A DNA stretch of 63,103 nt from Bacillota bacterium (GCA_021846505.1 JAJZWV010000013.1:1-63103); one strand, 5' to 3'. Shown: positions 41,093 to 49,982, numbered from the stretch's first letter. Made by a program: numbers and translations. Notes: generated by a model not told the origin, from the letters alone.

Positions 41093-42044
41093 GAAGCATC
41101 AAGAACATCGCGCCGCCGCCCTGCGGGCGGCTGGGCTGGCTGTGCTGCTGGCGGCCGCGCTGGCGGGTGGCGGACCCTCGGGGGTGAAGGCCCGGCCCGC
41201 CGGCATTCGGGTGATGGGCGCCACGTCGCTCGCGCCGTTCCTTGCGGCGATGGCCACGCGCTACCACGCCCAGCACCCCGAGGCCGCTCTCGTGCATGTG
41301 GCGGCCGGCGGCTCGCTGGCTGGCTTGCATCACCTGCAACGCGGCGCGGCGGACGCGGCCGCGTCCGACATTCCGCCGCTGGCTGTGCTGGGAGGGGCGC
41401 GTGCCAGGAAGCTGAGCGGCCGCGTGCTGGGCCGGCTGCCCGTGGTGCTGGTGGTGCATCGCGGGGTAGGCGTCACGCAAGTGTCCCGCGCCAGAGCGAC
41501 CCGCCTCTTGACGGGCCACGTGCGGTCGTGGCAGGAACTTGGGGGTGCGGCCGAGAACGTTGTAGTGGTCACGCGTGCGCTGGGATCGGGGGCGCTGTGG
41601 GTCGTCGAGCACCAGCTGCTGCAGGGGGCCCCGGTGTCCGATCGGGCCGTGGTGCAGTGGTCCAATGGCGCGGTGGTGAAAGCGGTGGCCGCCACGCCGG
41701 GCGCCATTGGGTTTGTGGACGCAGGGTTTGTGCGCCCCGGGGTGCGGGTGCTGGGTCTCGGGTCCGCGGCCTATCAGGCCCGCGACCCGGCAGCCTGGCC
41801 GCTGTACGCCACGGCGGGGCTGTACTGGCGTCGGCCGGCCCGGCCCGCGCTGGCGGCCTGGCTTGCATTTCTGGCGGCTCAGCCGGATCGGGCGCGCTTT
41901 GGCATCGTCGAGGAGGGAACCGCACGCCATGGGGCATCGCGAAGCACCCGAACGAGTTCGCCTAGCCATCCTGGTGGGGACGGCGGGCGTGCTGGTGCTC
42001 TGGATGGCGGGGCTCACCGGCTGGCTGGTGGCGGATACCCTTAG
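41091..42044 (+). CDS. pstS: Phosphate ABC transporter substrate-binding protein PstS
   Basis: It has a signal peptide (AALRAAGLAVLLAAALAGG) and the PBP fold for phosphate: 'RVMGATSLAPFLAAMATRYH' carries the anion-binding Ser/Thr loop, 'VAAGGSLAGLHHLQRGAADA', 'TRALGSGALWVVEHQLL' and 'AATPGAIGFVDAGFV'. No lipobox Cys is present, so the mature protein may be free or anchored by the uncleaved helix. The expected end is near 'ARFGIVEEG'; the frame continues about 37 residues further with unlikely composition and overlaps pstC by 116 bp. 317 aa as read. Confidence 0.88.
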   Translation: MKHQEHRAAALRAAGLAVLLAAALAGGGPSGVKARPAGIRVMGATSLAPFLAAMATRYHAQHPEAALVHVAAGGSLAGLHHLQRGAADAAASDIPPLAVLGGARARKLSGRVLGRLPVVLVVHRGVGVTQVSRARATRLLTGHVRSWQELGGAAENVVVVTRALGSGALWVVEHQLLQGAPVSDRAVVQWSNGAVVKAVAATPGAIGFVDAGFVRPGVRVLGLGSAAYQARDPAAWPLYATAGLYWRRPARPALAAWLAFLAAQPDRARFGIVEEGTARHGASRSTRTSSPSHPGGDGGRAGALDGGAHRLAGGGYP

Positions 42045-42786
42045 GCTGGTCGCCCGCGCCGGAGCCGCCCCGGTGTTGCTGGGCTTTCACTTCGATCCCG
42101 CGCACGGCCGCTTCGGCCTCCTGCCGTTTGTGTGGGGCAGCGTGGTGGTGGGCGTGCTGGCGCTGGTGGTGTCGGTCCCTCTGGGCCTGTCGTGGGCGGT
42201 GGTGGCCGCCAAGCGGCTGCCGCGCCGGGCGTCGTCCGCGATGACCACCGCGATGGCCGCGCTGGTGGCGATCCCCTCCGTGGTGTGGGGCTGGTGGGGC
42301 CTCGAGACGGTGGTGCCGGCCGTCCGGGGCGCCCTGGGTGGGCCGGGCTTTGGGCTGGTGGCGGCGGGCGTGACCGTCGCCATCATGGTGGTGCCCACGG
42401 TGGCCGCGCTGGCCGCGGCCAGCCTCCGCGCCGTCCCGGCGGCCCTGGAAGATGCCAGCCGAGCTCTCGGGGCCGATGAGGACACGACGCTGATGGCGGT
42501 AACGCTGGCGGCGGCTCGGCCCGGGATCACCCGCGCGGTGCTGATGGGTGAGGCGCGGGTGCTGGCGGAGACGATGGCCGTGGCGATGGTGGTGGGCGGC
42601 CAGCCGGTGGCTCGGCTGCAGATCGCGTGGCCCGGCGCCACACTGACCACCGGCATTTTGACGCACTTGGCGGCCCTGCCGCCGAAAAGCCCGGGGGGGC
42701 AAGCCGTCGCCGCGATGGCGCTGCTGCTGCTGGCGGCCACGACGTGGCTGGGGCGCCATCTGCGCCGCCTGGGGGCGCTGTCGTGA
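41929..42786 (+). CDS. pstC: Phosphate ABC transporter permease PstC
   Basis: 285 aa with six TM helices. The permease loop is 'AALRAVPAALEDASRALGAD' and the family's 'LPFVWGSVVVGVLALVVSVP' and 'MGEARVLAETMAVAMVVGGQ' (equivalent to GLGRAIGETMAVxMVxGN) are clear. ATG 41929 has AGGAGGG about 13 bases upstream. It lies inside the pstS tail and is followed by pstA with a GTGA overlap. With PstA it forms the channel for phosphate. Confidence 0.93.
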   Translation: MGHREAPERVRLAILVGTAGVLVLWMAGLTGWLVADTLRLVARAGAAPVLLGFHFDPAHGRFGLLPFVWGSVVVGVLALVVSVPLGLSWAVVAAKRLPRRASSAMTTAMAALVAIPSVVWGWWGLETVVPAVRGALGGPGFGLVAAGVTVAIMVVPTVAALAAASLRAVPAALEDASRALGADEDTTLMAVTLAAARPGITRAVLMGEARVLAETMAVAMVVGGQPVARLQIAWPGATLTTGILTHLAALPPKSPGGQAVAAMALLLLAATTWLGRHLRRLGALS

Positions 42787-43619
42787 GGACGGGCTGGCGG
42801 TCGTGGGTGCTGTATGGGCTGGCGGCGGTGGCGATGAGCTTTCCAGTGGTCCTGGTGGCGAGTTTGCTGCGCGATGGCGCGCCCCTCCTGTCCTGGCACT
42901 TTCTCACGTCAGCCAGCCGGCCGCTGGCGGCCGGCGGCGGGGTGGGCGCCGAGCTGTTTAACACGCTGTACGTGGTAGGCCTGGCCCTGGCGGCCAGCGT
43001 GCCAGCAGGCTTGCTGGTGGCGATCCTGCGGCGGGAATATGGGTGGGGGCGGCGCTGGGGCCCTTCCCTCGAAGCCATCGCCGACTTCGGCGCCGGCGTC
43101 CCCTCGGTGGTGGTGGGGTTTTTGGTGTTTGTCCTGGTGGTGGGAGACCTTGGCTGGCCGTTTTCCCGGGGAGCCGGGGTGGTGGCGCTGTTTTTGCTGA
43201 ACGTGCCGTGGGTGGCCGCATCCAGCATGGCGGTGCTGGCGTCGGTGCCGGAATCGCTGCGCGAAGCGTCTCTCGCGCTGGGGGCGGCCCCGTGGGATAC
43301 CACTCGCCGCGTGGTGCTGCCCAGTGCGGCGCCCGGGTTGGTGGAGGCGGCCGCCGTGGGGGCCGCACGGCTTTTGGGCGAGTCGGCGGCGCTGCTGTTT
43401 GCCACCGGCGTCAATGCGGTGGGGCGCAGCTGGTCCTTCTGGGCTCCGGGGGCCACGCTGGCCGTGCACGTGTTTGCGGTGCGGACGGAGGGCCTCATGC
43501 CCGATGCGACGGCGGTCTCCGCGGCCTCGGCCCTGGTGCTGCTGGCCATGGTGGTAGCGGCGCTGCTGCTGGGGCGCGTGCTGTCGCGCTGGTTCATGCG
43601 CCGGAGCGGGCTCGCATGA
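42783..43619 (+). CDS. pstA: Phosphate ABC transporter permease PstA
   Basis: 278 aa, six TM helices. 'AELFNTLYVVGLALAASVPA' and the GVPSVVVGF segment match PstA; the EAA-like loop is 'SVPESLREASLALGAAPWDT' and 'GAARLLGESAALLFATGVNA' is the PstA version of the GETAPL motif. GTG start overlaps the pstC stop and its stop overlaps the pstB ATG, so the three are translated in a coupled chain. Confidence 0.93.
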   Translation: MRTGWRSWVLYGLAAVAMSFPVVLVASLLRDGAPLLSWHFLTSASRPLAAGGGVGAELFNTLYVVGLALAASVPAGLLVAILRREYGWGRRWGPSLEAIADFGAGVPSVVVGFLVFVLVVGDLGWPFSRGAGVVALFLLNVPWVAASSMAVLASVPESLREASLALGAAPWDTTRRVVLPSAAPGLVEAAAVGAARLLGESAALLFATGVNAVGRSWSFWAPGATLAVHVFAVRTEGLMPDATAVSAASALVLLAMVVAALLLGRVLSRWFMRRSGLA

Positions 43620-44392
43620 CGGGCTCAGCGGCCTCTCCCCCGGCAGTCGCCCTGGACCATGTGAGCCTGTGGTACGGTGCCGAGCGCGCCTTGCAGGACG
43701 TGTCCCTCACCGTCGAGAGTGGCCAAGTCATGGCCGTCATCGGGCCGTCAGGCTGCGGCAAGTCCACGCTGCTGCGGGTGGTGAACCGCCTGGTGGAGCG
43801 GACGCCCGGGGTGCGTGTGGCCGGGCGGGTGGCGGTGGGCGGGGAAGACGTGCTGGGCCGGGAGGTCAGCCTGGAGGCGCTGCGCCGCCGCGTCGGGATG
43901 GTGTTTCAGCAGCCCAACCCCTTTCCCTTCAGCATTTATGACAACGTGGCGTACGGCCTGCGGATTCGCGGCGAGCGGGACCCCGCGCGGCTTAGGGCGC
44001 GCGTGCAGGCCGCGCTCCGCGAAGCAGGCTTGTGGGATGAGGTGCGGGGCAAGCTGGCGCGTCCGGCGCGGGCTTTGTCCGGGGGCCAGCAACAGCGGCT
44101 GTGCATCGCGCGGGCGCTGGCCGTGGAGCCCGAGGTGCTGCTCATGGATGAGCCGACGGCAGCACTGGACCCGCTGTCCACGGCGCGCATCGAGGAGCTG
44201 ATGGATCGGCTGCGCGGGCGCTACACGGTGCTGCTGGTGACGCACAACCTGCAGCAGGCCGCACGCGTCTCGGACCAGACGGCGCTGCTGTACCGCGGAG
44301 GACTGGTGGAAGCTGGCCCCACCCCGGAGCTGTTCACGGCGCCCAAAGCGGCGCGCACCGAGCAGTACCTCACCGGCCGGCTGGAAGGCTAG
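43616..44392 (+). CDS. pstB: Phosphate ABC transporter ATP-binding protein PstB
   Basis: 258 aa. Walker A GPSGCGKST, Q-loop in 'MVFQQPNPFPFSIYDNVAYG' (the FQxPNPFPxSIYDNVxYG string is diagnostic of PstB), signature LSGGQQQRL, Walker B 'VLLMDEPTAALDP' and H-loop 'LLVTHNLQQA'. It energises phosphate import and relays transport state to PhoR through PhoU. ATGA overlap with pstA; phoU follows after 49 bp. Confidence 0.97.
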   Translation: MTGSAASPPAVALDHVSLWYGAERALQDVSLTVESGQVMAVIGPSGCGKSTLLRVVNRLVERTPGVRVAGRVAVGGEDVLGREVSLEALRRRVGMVFQQPNPFPFSIYDNVAYGLRIRGERDPARLRARVQAALREAGLWDEVRGKLARPARALSGGQQQRLCIARALAVEPEVLLMDEPTAALDPLSTARIEELMDRLRGRYTVLLVTHNLQQAARVSDQTALLYRGGLVEAGPTPELFTAPKAARTEQYLTGRLEG

Positions 44393-44441
44393 GGGCGGAG
44401 GCTCGCTCCAAGAGACACGGGACGCAGGAGGGGAGGCTGCC

Positions 44442-45095
44442 ATGGCCCGCGAGCAGTTTCACACGGAGTTGCTGCGGCTGCAGCAGGAAATCCTGCGCAT
44501 GGGGGCGCTGGTCGAAGAGCAGATGGCGCGGGCGGTGCAGTCGCTGACAGATCAAAACCTGGAGCTGGCGGAGCAGGTCGTGGCGGATGACGACCGCGTC
44601 GACGACCTGGAGATGGACATTGAGCGACGGTGCCTCACGCTGCTGGCGCTGCAGCAGCCGCTGGCGGGGGATCTGCGCACCGTGTCCACGGCGCTGAAGA
44701 TTATCACGGATTTGGAGCGAATGGCGGACCATGCCGTGGACATCGCCAAGGTGACCCGGCACATTGGCGCCGAGCCCCTGGTAAAGCCGCTGGTGGATAT
44801 TCCTCGCATGGCGACGCTGGCGGCACACATGGTGCGGTCGGCGCTCAACGCCTATGTAGCCCGCGACATCGACATGGCGCACGCGATGATCCGCATGGAT
44901 GATGAAGTGGACCAGCTGTACCGGGTGATTTTTGACGACTTGGTGGACATCATGCGCCGCGACGCCCAAAGCTCTTTTCAGTCGACGCACCTGCTGTTTG
45001 TGGCCAACTACCTCGAGCGCATTGCCGACCACGCCACCAACTTGGGGGAGTGGGTGGTGTACATGGTGACCGGAGAGCGGAAAGGCCCCGACTGA
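44442..45095 (+). CDS. phoU: Phosphate-uptake regulator PhoU
   Basis: 217 aa, two PhoU three-helix repeats. Metal-binding-type motifs are 'IITDLERMADHAVDIAKVT' in the first and 'NYLERIADHATNLGEWVVYM' in the second (ExxxD, DxxxD pattern). It links PstB with PhoR to switch off the regulon when phosphate is plentiful. A strong CAGGAGGGGAGG site precedes ATG. It is the last gene of the unit; the next gene is convergent. Confidence 0.96.
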   Translation: MAREQFHTELLRLQQEILRMGALVEEQMARAVQSLTDQNLELAEQVVADDDRVDDLEMDIERRCLTLLALQQPLAGDLRTVSTALKIITDLERMADHAVDIAKVTRHIGAEPLVKPLVDIPRMATLAAHMVRSALNAYVARDIDMAHAMIRMDDEVDQLYRVIFDDLVDIMRRDAQSSFQSTHLLFVANYLERIADHATNLGEWVVYMVTGERKGPD

Positions 45096-45122
45096 GCGGC
45101 GGCAGCCTGGCCCCCTTCCGGC

Positions 45123-46325
45123 TTAAGTCCCAGTGGCGGCGACCCGGGGGAAGAAGAGCGCCGCCAAAGCCCACAGGCCAGCCAGGGAGGCCAACAGCCA
45201 AAAGCCGCCGGTGAAGGCGCCGGTCAGCTGGCGGAGCCAGCCGATGCCCAGTGGCCCCACCATGCCAATTCCATAGCCCCACGCCAGCAGCACGCCCGAG
45301 ACCCGGCCGGTGCGCTCCGGGGTGGTAAACACGGCCGGCGCGGCCATGCCCAGCGTCAGTGCCACCGCCGTGGCCGCTCCCGCCAGCGCCGCCCAGGCGG
45401 TGCCAGCCGCCGGCGCTAGCAAAAAGCCCAGCTGAGCGGCGAGGTCCGCCACGCCCGTGGCCAGCAGCGCGCCGCGAAAGCCGGACAGCCAGCGCGCTAG
45501 CACCGGGGTTAGCAAGACGCCCGCCACCGAGCCGAGCGACAGGGCGCTGACAGGCACTGCGGCAGCAGCCACGGTGGCCCCATGGGCCACATCATAGTCC
45601 GGGAGCCACGTCACCAGCCCGTAAAACACGGCCGACTCGGCGCAAAACACCACAGTGAGCGGCGCCAGGCCGGGCATGGACCAAGAGCCCCGGCGCCAGT
45701 GGACCGGGCGAGCGGGCACCGGCGGCCCGCGAAAGGCTTTGGACGCGACCAGCACCGCCCAACCGGCCGCCGCCAGCACGCCGAGCCCGGACCACAGAAA
45801 AAATACGTCCCGCCACGACCCGCCCACCAGCGGCAGGAGCACCGGCGCCGAGAGCGCCGACCCCAAGAGGCCGCCCAAGACCAAGCCGTTGGAGTAGACG
45901 GTGGTGGCCAGCGTCTCGCGCCCGGTGGCCATCCGCTTGGCGGCTTGGACCAGCGCGGGCTGGGCCAAGCCGATCCCGGCTCCCAAGATGCCCACGCCCA
46001 TCAGAAACAGCGTGGGGCCGTGGGCCCAGCCGCGGAGCGCTCCGCCCGCCGCAATGACCAGCTGGGTGCCGAAAAGCACGGCGTAGGGCCCGATGCGATC
46101 CCCCAGCAGGGCGCCCGGAATCGAGAGAACCGCCAGCACCAGCAGCGGCAGCGCCGTGAGAAGGCTCGCCGCGACCTGCGACAGGTGGAGGCTGACCATG
46201 ACCAGCGGGAGCAGGGCCCCGGTGGCCACGAACGGGGCCCGGCAGTTGACCGCCGCCAGCCAACTCATGCTGAGCCCCAGCAGGAGCCGCCGCCGAGTCG
46301 CCATGGGCGAGGGCGACCCCGTCAT
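45123..46325 (-). CDS. MFS transporter, CynX/NimT-like
   Basis: 400 aa with twelve TM helices. 'SLLTALPLLVLAVLSIPGAL' and 'LGDRIGPYAVLFGTQLVIAA' form TM2-motif A-TM3 in the CynX/NimT pattern, and 'GVGILGAGIGLAQPALVQAA' is TM4. Substrate unknown; relatives handle cyanate, nitroimidazole and small anions. ATG 46325; ATG 46304 is equally possible. It lies 32 bp downstream of the GNAT gene on the same strand, so the two may form an operon. Confidence 0.9.
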   Translation of the reverse strand: MTGSPSPMATRRRLLLGLSMSWLAAVNCRAPFVATGALLPLVMVSLHLSQVAASLLTALPLLVLAVLSIPGALLGDRIGPYAVLFGTQLVIAAGGALRGWAHGPTLFLMGVGILGAGIGLAQPALVQAAKRMATGRETLATTVYSNGLVLGGLLGSALSAPVLLPLVGGSWRDVFFLWSGLGVLAAAGWAVLVASKAFRGPPVPARPVHWRRGSWSMPGLAPLTVVFCAESAVFYGLVTWLPDYDVAHGATVAAAAVPVSALSLGSVAGVLLTPVLARWLSGFRGALLATGVADLAAQLGFLLAPAAGTAWAALAGAATAVALTLGMAAPAVFTTPERTGRVSGVLLAWGYGIGMVGPLGIGWLRQLTGAFTGGFWLLASLAGLWALAALFFPRVAATGT

Positions 46326-46357
46326 GCGGCCCCCGCCGGCTGTGCCTGGGCCACCGG

Positions 46358-46945
46358 CTAGCGATTCCCAAACAGGTCGGGGCGCACCTCTCGCAGGACA
46401 GCGGCCGCGCGATCGAAGTCGTTAGGGCTCCCCGCAAAGGGGTCACGGACCATTTCGAATCCCACGGCCAGGTAAATCCCTATGGCGGTGTGGCTCCACG
46501 TTTGAGTGTGCAGGTATATGTCTCGGTCCCCCTCCAGGGCTTGCAGCTGGCGCACGCCGCGGAGGACCAGCGCCGTGCCGAGGCCCCGCCCCTGGTGCCC
46601 GGGCATCACGCCCAGCCAGTGCAGGGCCGCATCCCGGCGCGGGCCGGTGAAGTCCCACGACGCCGTCACCGTGCCCACCTCGGCCCCGCCGCCGCGGACA
46701 AACAGCACCCGGCGCCGCACTTCGGGCAAGTGGAGCAGGTATCGGTCGCGGAAGTACCGGTTCGCCACGCCTGGCGAGTCAAATTCCCCCACGGCCGCCT
46801 CGATGGAGGCCCACGCGGTGTCTGACCCGGACTCGTAGGGGGAAAACACGTAGCCAGCCGGCAGCGTGGGAGCCGGGGTGGGCAGTCCCGCAGGGCGGCG
46901 CATAATCACGTGGTAGTACGGCAGCGACTTGTCCAGCATCCGCAC
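46358..46945 (-). CDS. GNAT-family N-acetyltransferase
   Basis: 195 aa. The acetyl-CoA binding motif A is 'LHWLGVMPGHQGRGLGTALV' (Q/RxxGxG/A as QGRGLG). Strand 4 'GTVTASWDF' precedes it and motif B is 'HTAIGIYLAVGFEM'. The N-terminal part has the usual helix pair. The acceptor cannot be predicted. ATG 46945; 46939 is an alternative. It may be co-transcribed with the MFS gene. Confidence 0.9.
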   Translation of the reverse strand: MRMLDKSLPYYHVIMRRPAGLPTPAPTLPAGYVFSPYESGSDTAWASIEAAVGEFDSPGVANRYFRDRYLLHLPEVRRRVLFVRGGGAEVGTVTASWDFTGPRRDAALHWLGVMPGHQGRGLGTALVLRGVRQLQALEGDRDIYLHTQTWSHTAIGIYLAVGFEMVRDPFAGSPNDFDRAAAVLREVRPDLFGNR

Positions 46946-47026
46946 CGCTCCTCACCCGGCTCGCCTCCGGCGATCGCCGATAAGCCTCCTCACCAGTGTA
47001 AGCGTGGGCGGACCGGAGAGCCAGCA

Positions 47027-47791
47027 TCAGCGATGGCCGGCCCTGGGGCGAGAGGGCGCCGCGGGCGGCACCTTCCAGAGGTGCTCCAGCCGGCGGGCCA
47101 TGAGGTGCCCCCCCAGCTCGGCCCCGGCCGTGTTGGGGTGAAACGGCCCGCGGGTGACCGCCGCAATGCCAAGGCCGTGGCTGGCCAAGTATGCCCGCTC
47201 CGCCTGAAAAACATTGTCAATAAAAAGGTGTGCTGAGCCGAAGCGCTTGGCCACCGCAAGCTCGAGATGGACGAGCCGCGGCTCCAGCCGCGGAAAGCGC
47301 TGATAGGTGGCCCGCGTCGCGGGAGGGGTCACGATGAGGACTGTGTCGTGATGCGCCAGCACCACGGCGATTTGCCGGGCCAGTGCCGCCAGCACTGCGC
47401 GGGTGGGGGTGTGGCGCTTGAGGTCGTTCAGCATGCCCCAGGCCAGCACCACCACCGCATGGGGGCCGGCTTGGCGCACCCATTGGCCCAGCGAGCGCTG
47501 CACCAGGGGATTCACCACGCGGGCCCCGGGGATGGCCCGGTTCTGGATTTGGGCCTGGACTCCCTCCGCGCGGGCATAGTCCCTGAGCCCTCGCACCACG
47601 TAGCCTTCATGCGTGCGGTCGAGCCAGCCATCGGCCGCGGAGCCGCCAATCACCAGGATGGAAACCCGGGGCCGGGGCGGGCCCGTGTGCCCCATGCCCA
47701 CCAGCGCCAGCGCCAGCAGCAGCAGCCCGGCGATGCTCGAAATCCGCCGCTGCGGAGTGGCCCCACTCACGCGAGACCGTGCCACTGCCAT
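47027..47791 (-). CDS. Exported SGNH/GDSL-type hydrolase
   Basis: 254 aa. The N-terminal hydrophobic helix (about 18-35) suggests a signal peptide or anchor. Block I is 'ILVIGGSAADGWLD' with the nucleophile Ser in GGSAADG, block II/III include 'NRAIPGARVVN' and 'VVVLAWGMLNDLKRH' with the oxyanion Asn, and block V is 'GPFHPNTAGAELGGHLMAR' with the catalytic His. Likely an esterase or polysaccharide deacetylase acting outside the cell. GAGGAGGGA precedes ATG 47791. Confidence 0.88.
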   Translation of the reverse strand: MAVARSRVSGATPQRRISSIAGLLLLALALVGMGHTGPPRPRVSILVIGGSAADGWLDRTHEGYVVRGLRDYARAEGVQAQIQNRAIPGARVVNPLVQRSLGQWVRQAGPHAVVVLAWGMLNDLKRHTPTRAVLAALARQIAVVLAHHDTVLIVTPPATRATYQRFPRLEPRLVHLELAVAKRFGSAHLFIDNVFQAERAYLASHGLGIAAVTRGPFHPNTAGAELGGHLMARRLEHLWKVPPAAPSRPRAGHR

Positions 47792-47879
47792 CAGGGTCCC
47801 TCCTCACGCCGCGGCGCGCCCGCCGTAGTTAAAGTTTAGCTGAAGACGGGGCGCGCGGCCAACATGTGAGGCGCTATGA

Positions 47880-48625
47880 ATGAGGGGCCGCCGCTTTTTC
47901 AGGCCGAGGGGCTGACCAGGGCCGCGAGCCGCTCGCGCGGCCGAACAGGCGCGAGTTGGGCCACCGCGTCCCAGGTCCACTGGTCCGGCGGGATCTTCTC
48001 GGCCAGCTGCTTCAGCGCTCTGAACCCAAAAGTGGCGAGGTGCTGGATGGCGGCGATCGGCGAGCCGCCCGGGCCCAGGTGGCGCGTGACAGGAAGGGCG
48101 CCAGCTGGGCTGCCGCATCCCACGTTCCGAGCTCCGCCGGGACGCGCTCGGCCAGCGCCTTGGTGCCCAAGGCGGCGTGAGATGCCGGAGTCCGTCTAAG
48201 GGCGTGGGTCCGCCTCCGATCCGGCCCACCAGCGGATGCAGGGCAGCTCGCGACAGAAGCGGCGCCAGCGCGGTCACGTCTTCCCGGTCCACCGCAGCGT
48301 CCGGCTCCAATTGGCGTGCCACCAGCGCGTCCAAAGCGGATCCGGGCAAGGCGGCGGCTGGCGCTGCCGCTGCCTCGGTGCTGGCGGATGCCTCGGCGCC
48401 GGCGGCGGCCCTTGGGCCCGACCGCGCAGCAACTCGTCTACCGACACCTCCACGAGAAGGTCAGCCAGCGGCACCAGCAGCGCCACATCCGGGAGGGCTC
48501 GCCCCGCTCCCCCTTCGACACCGCGGGGTGGGTCATCGCCAAGGCGTCGCCAATTCGGGGCTGAGTCAAACCAAGGGCCCGCCGGCGGAACCCTCCCAAC
48601 TTTTCGAGTGCCTGCTCCAATGGCT
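47880..48625 (-). pseudogene. XRE-family regulator with C-terminal repeats, frameshifted
   Basis: An HTH like XRE regulators is seen from the 5' end: 'FRRRALGLTQPRIGDALAMT' and 'HPAVSKGERGEP'. A shifted frame continues 'VALLVPLADLLVEVSVDELL'. Later segments show a repeated helical pattern: 'VTALAPLLSRAALHPLVGRI', 'LGTKALAERVP...TWDAAAQLAP' and 'ALKQLAEKIPPDQWTWDAVA' followed by QLAPV. The repeats are in different frames, so at least three indels have occurred. The intact ancestor was an HTH protein with tandem 40-45-residue repeats of unknown role. Confidence 0.65.
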
Positions 48626-48799
48626 TCCCGGCTCACTTTTCCTGCTCGCTCACTGCATGTGCTCTCGCGCACGGGCCGGCGCGGCCGCCGCGTGGAGCAA
48701 GGCGAGCATGCTGAACCTGGGGCGGCGCGCCGCTGGCGCCGTGGCTGGATGCCGCGCACGCCACGCGGCAGCCGCCCCGCAACCGCTGGCGGCAGGAGC

Positions 48800-49858
48800 T
48801 TAGCTTGGCTGAGGCTTGGCCGGCGCATAGCGCGCCAGCGGCCGGATGAGGCGGCCGGTGGCGCGCTGCTCCCAGTAGTGGGCGGCCCAGCCGGCCAGCC
48901 GCGCGCAGGCAAACACGGCCGGGCAGTCCTCGGCCGAAATGCCCAGCGCCGACAGCACGAGGGCGGCGTAAAATTCGACGTTGACGGCCAGCGGGCGATC
49001 CGGCTTCCACCGTGCCAGCACGGCCAGCGCCGCGCTTTCGACGGCGGCAGCATGCTTCGCTTCGCCATCTCCTGTGAGGGTGTGCAGCACCCCCCGAAGA
49101 CAGGCCGCGCGTGGGTCCTCCGTGCGGTACACCCGGTGCCCGAATCCCATCACGCGCTCGCCGCGCTCCAGCAGGTCCCCAAGCGCCACCTCCAAATCGG
49201 GGGCGGCCTCCAGCGCCTGCAGCTGGGCCAGCACCCCCGTGGGCGCTCCGCCGTGGAGCGGGCCCGACAGGGCCGCGACGCCGGCCGCCAGCGCCTGGGG
49301 CAGCTGGGCGCCGGTGCTGGCTGCGACCCGCACGGCAAAGGTCGAGGCGTTCAAGTTGTGCTCGGCAGCAAGCACCCAGTATGCGTTGAGCGCGGCCACG
49401 GCCCCCGGGTCGGGCCGCCGCCCGGTGAGAGCTTCCAGAAAGCAGGCGGCAGCATCGTGCGGCGTGGGTGTGACCCCGGGGCTCCGAAGTGTGGCATACC
49501 AGACTGGAGTGGCTTGGACAAAGGCGGCGGCCGCCTCGGGTGTGTCTAGGGGGACGCCGTCCCCCATTGCCAAGATCAGCACGGCCAGCTGCGCCAGGGG
49601 ATTCGACAGGGTGGGCCAGACGAGCTCAGGCGCCGCCGCCCGTGCCGACGAATGGGTGACCGCCCGCCCGGTGACCAGCCAAGGCACCAGCTGAGTCCAC
49701 GTGGGAAACTGCTCGGCCACCTCTAAGATGGGCCGCCCGCGGTACGACAGCCGGCCCCGGGCCCCATCCACTTCCGAAAGGCCAGTGGTGGCCACCACTA
49801 CGTTGTCGAGGCTCGGTGGGACCGTGATGGGACCCACTTGGGGACCTGGATGCGCCAT
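48800..49858 (-). CDS. Citrate synthase-family protein
   Basis: 352 aa. Catalytic His motifs are 'LAAEHNLNASTFAVRVAAST' and 'GFGHRVYRTEDPRA', with 'LSGPLHGGAPTGVL' between. The third catalytic residue is normally Asp in NVDFY; here 'AVNVEFYAALVLSALGI' has Glu. That variant may be natural in a subgroup or may change activity; I cannot tell which. ATG 49858 has an AGAGGTGA site. It is divergent from a LysR gene with a dyad between them, so it is probably regulated by that protein. It condenses oxaloacetate with acetyl-CoA (or propionyl-CoA for methylcitrate synthases). Confidence 0.9.
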   Translation of the reverse strand: MAHPGPQVGPITVPPSLDNVVVATTGLSEVDGARGRLSYRGRPILEVAEQFPTWTQLVPWLVTGRAVTHSSARAAAPELVWPTLSNPLAQLAVLILAMGDGVPLDTPEAAAAFVQATPVWYATLRSPGVTPTPHDAAACFLEALTGRRPDPGAVAALNAYWVLAAEHNLNASTFAVRVAASTGAQLPQALAAGVAALSGPLHGGAPTGVLAQLQALEAAPDLEVALGDLLERGERVMGFGHRVYRTEDPRAACLRGVLHTLTGDGEAKHAAAVESAALAVLARWKPDRPLAVNVEFYAALVLSALGISAEDCPAVFACARLAGWAAHYWEQRATGRLIRPLARYAPAKPQPS

Positions 49859-49928
49859 GAGTACTTCACCTCTTGGCCAACGTAACTCTGAAGCAACTTC
49901 TGGTGAACGCCTCAAACGATCCAATGAG

Positions 49929-49944
49929 TGCTAAGCTGATAGCA
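49929..49944. promoter_or_regulatory. LysR-type operator (TGCTA-N6-TAGCA)
   Basis: A perfect 5-bp-arm dyad with 6-bp spacer, containing T-N11-A geometry, is located 38 bp before the LysR start and 70 bp before the citrate synthase start. It is the usual position for a site controlling both divergent genes. Confidence 0.6.
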
Positions 49945-49982
49945 ATTCGCGTTCAGCGCCGCAATGGGAGGAGGGGGCGGCA

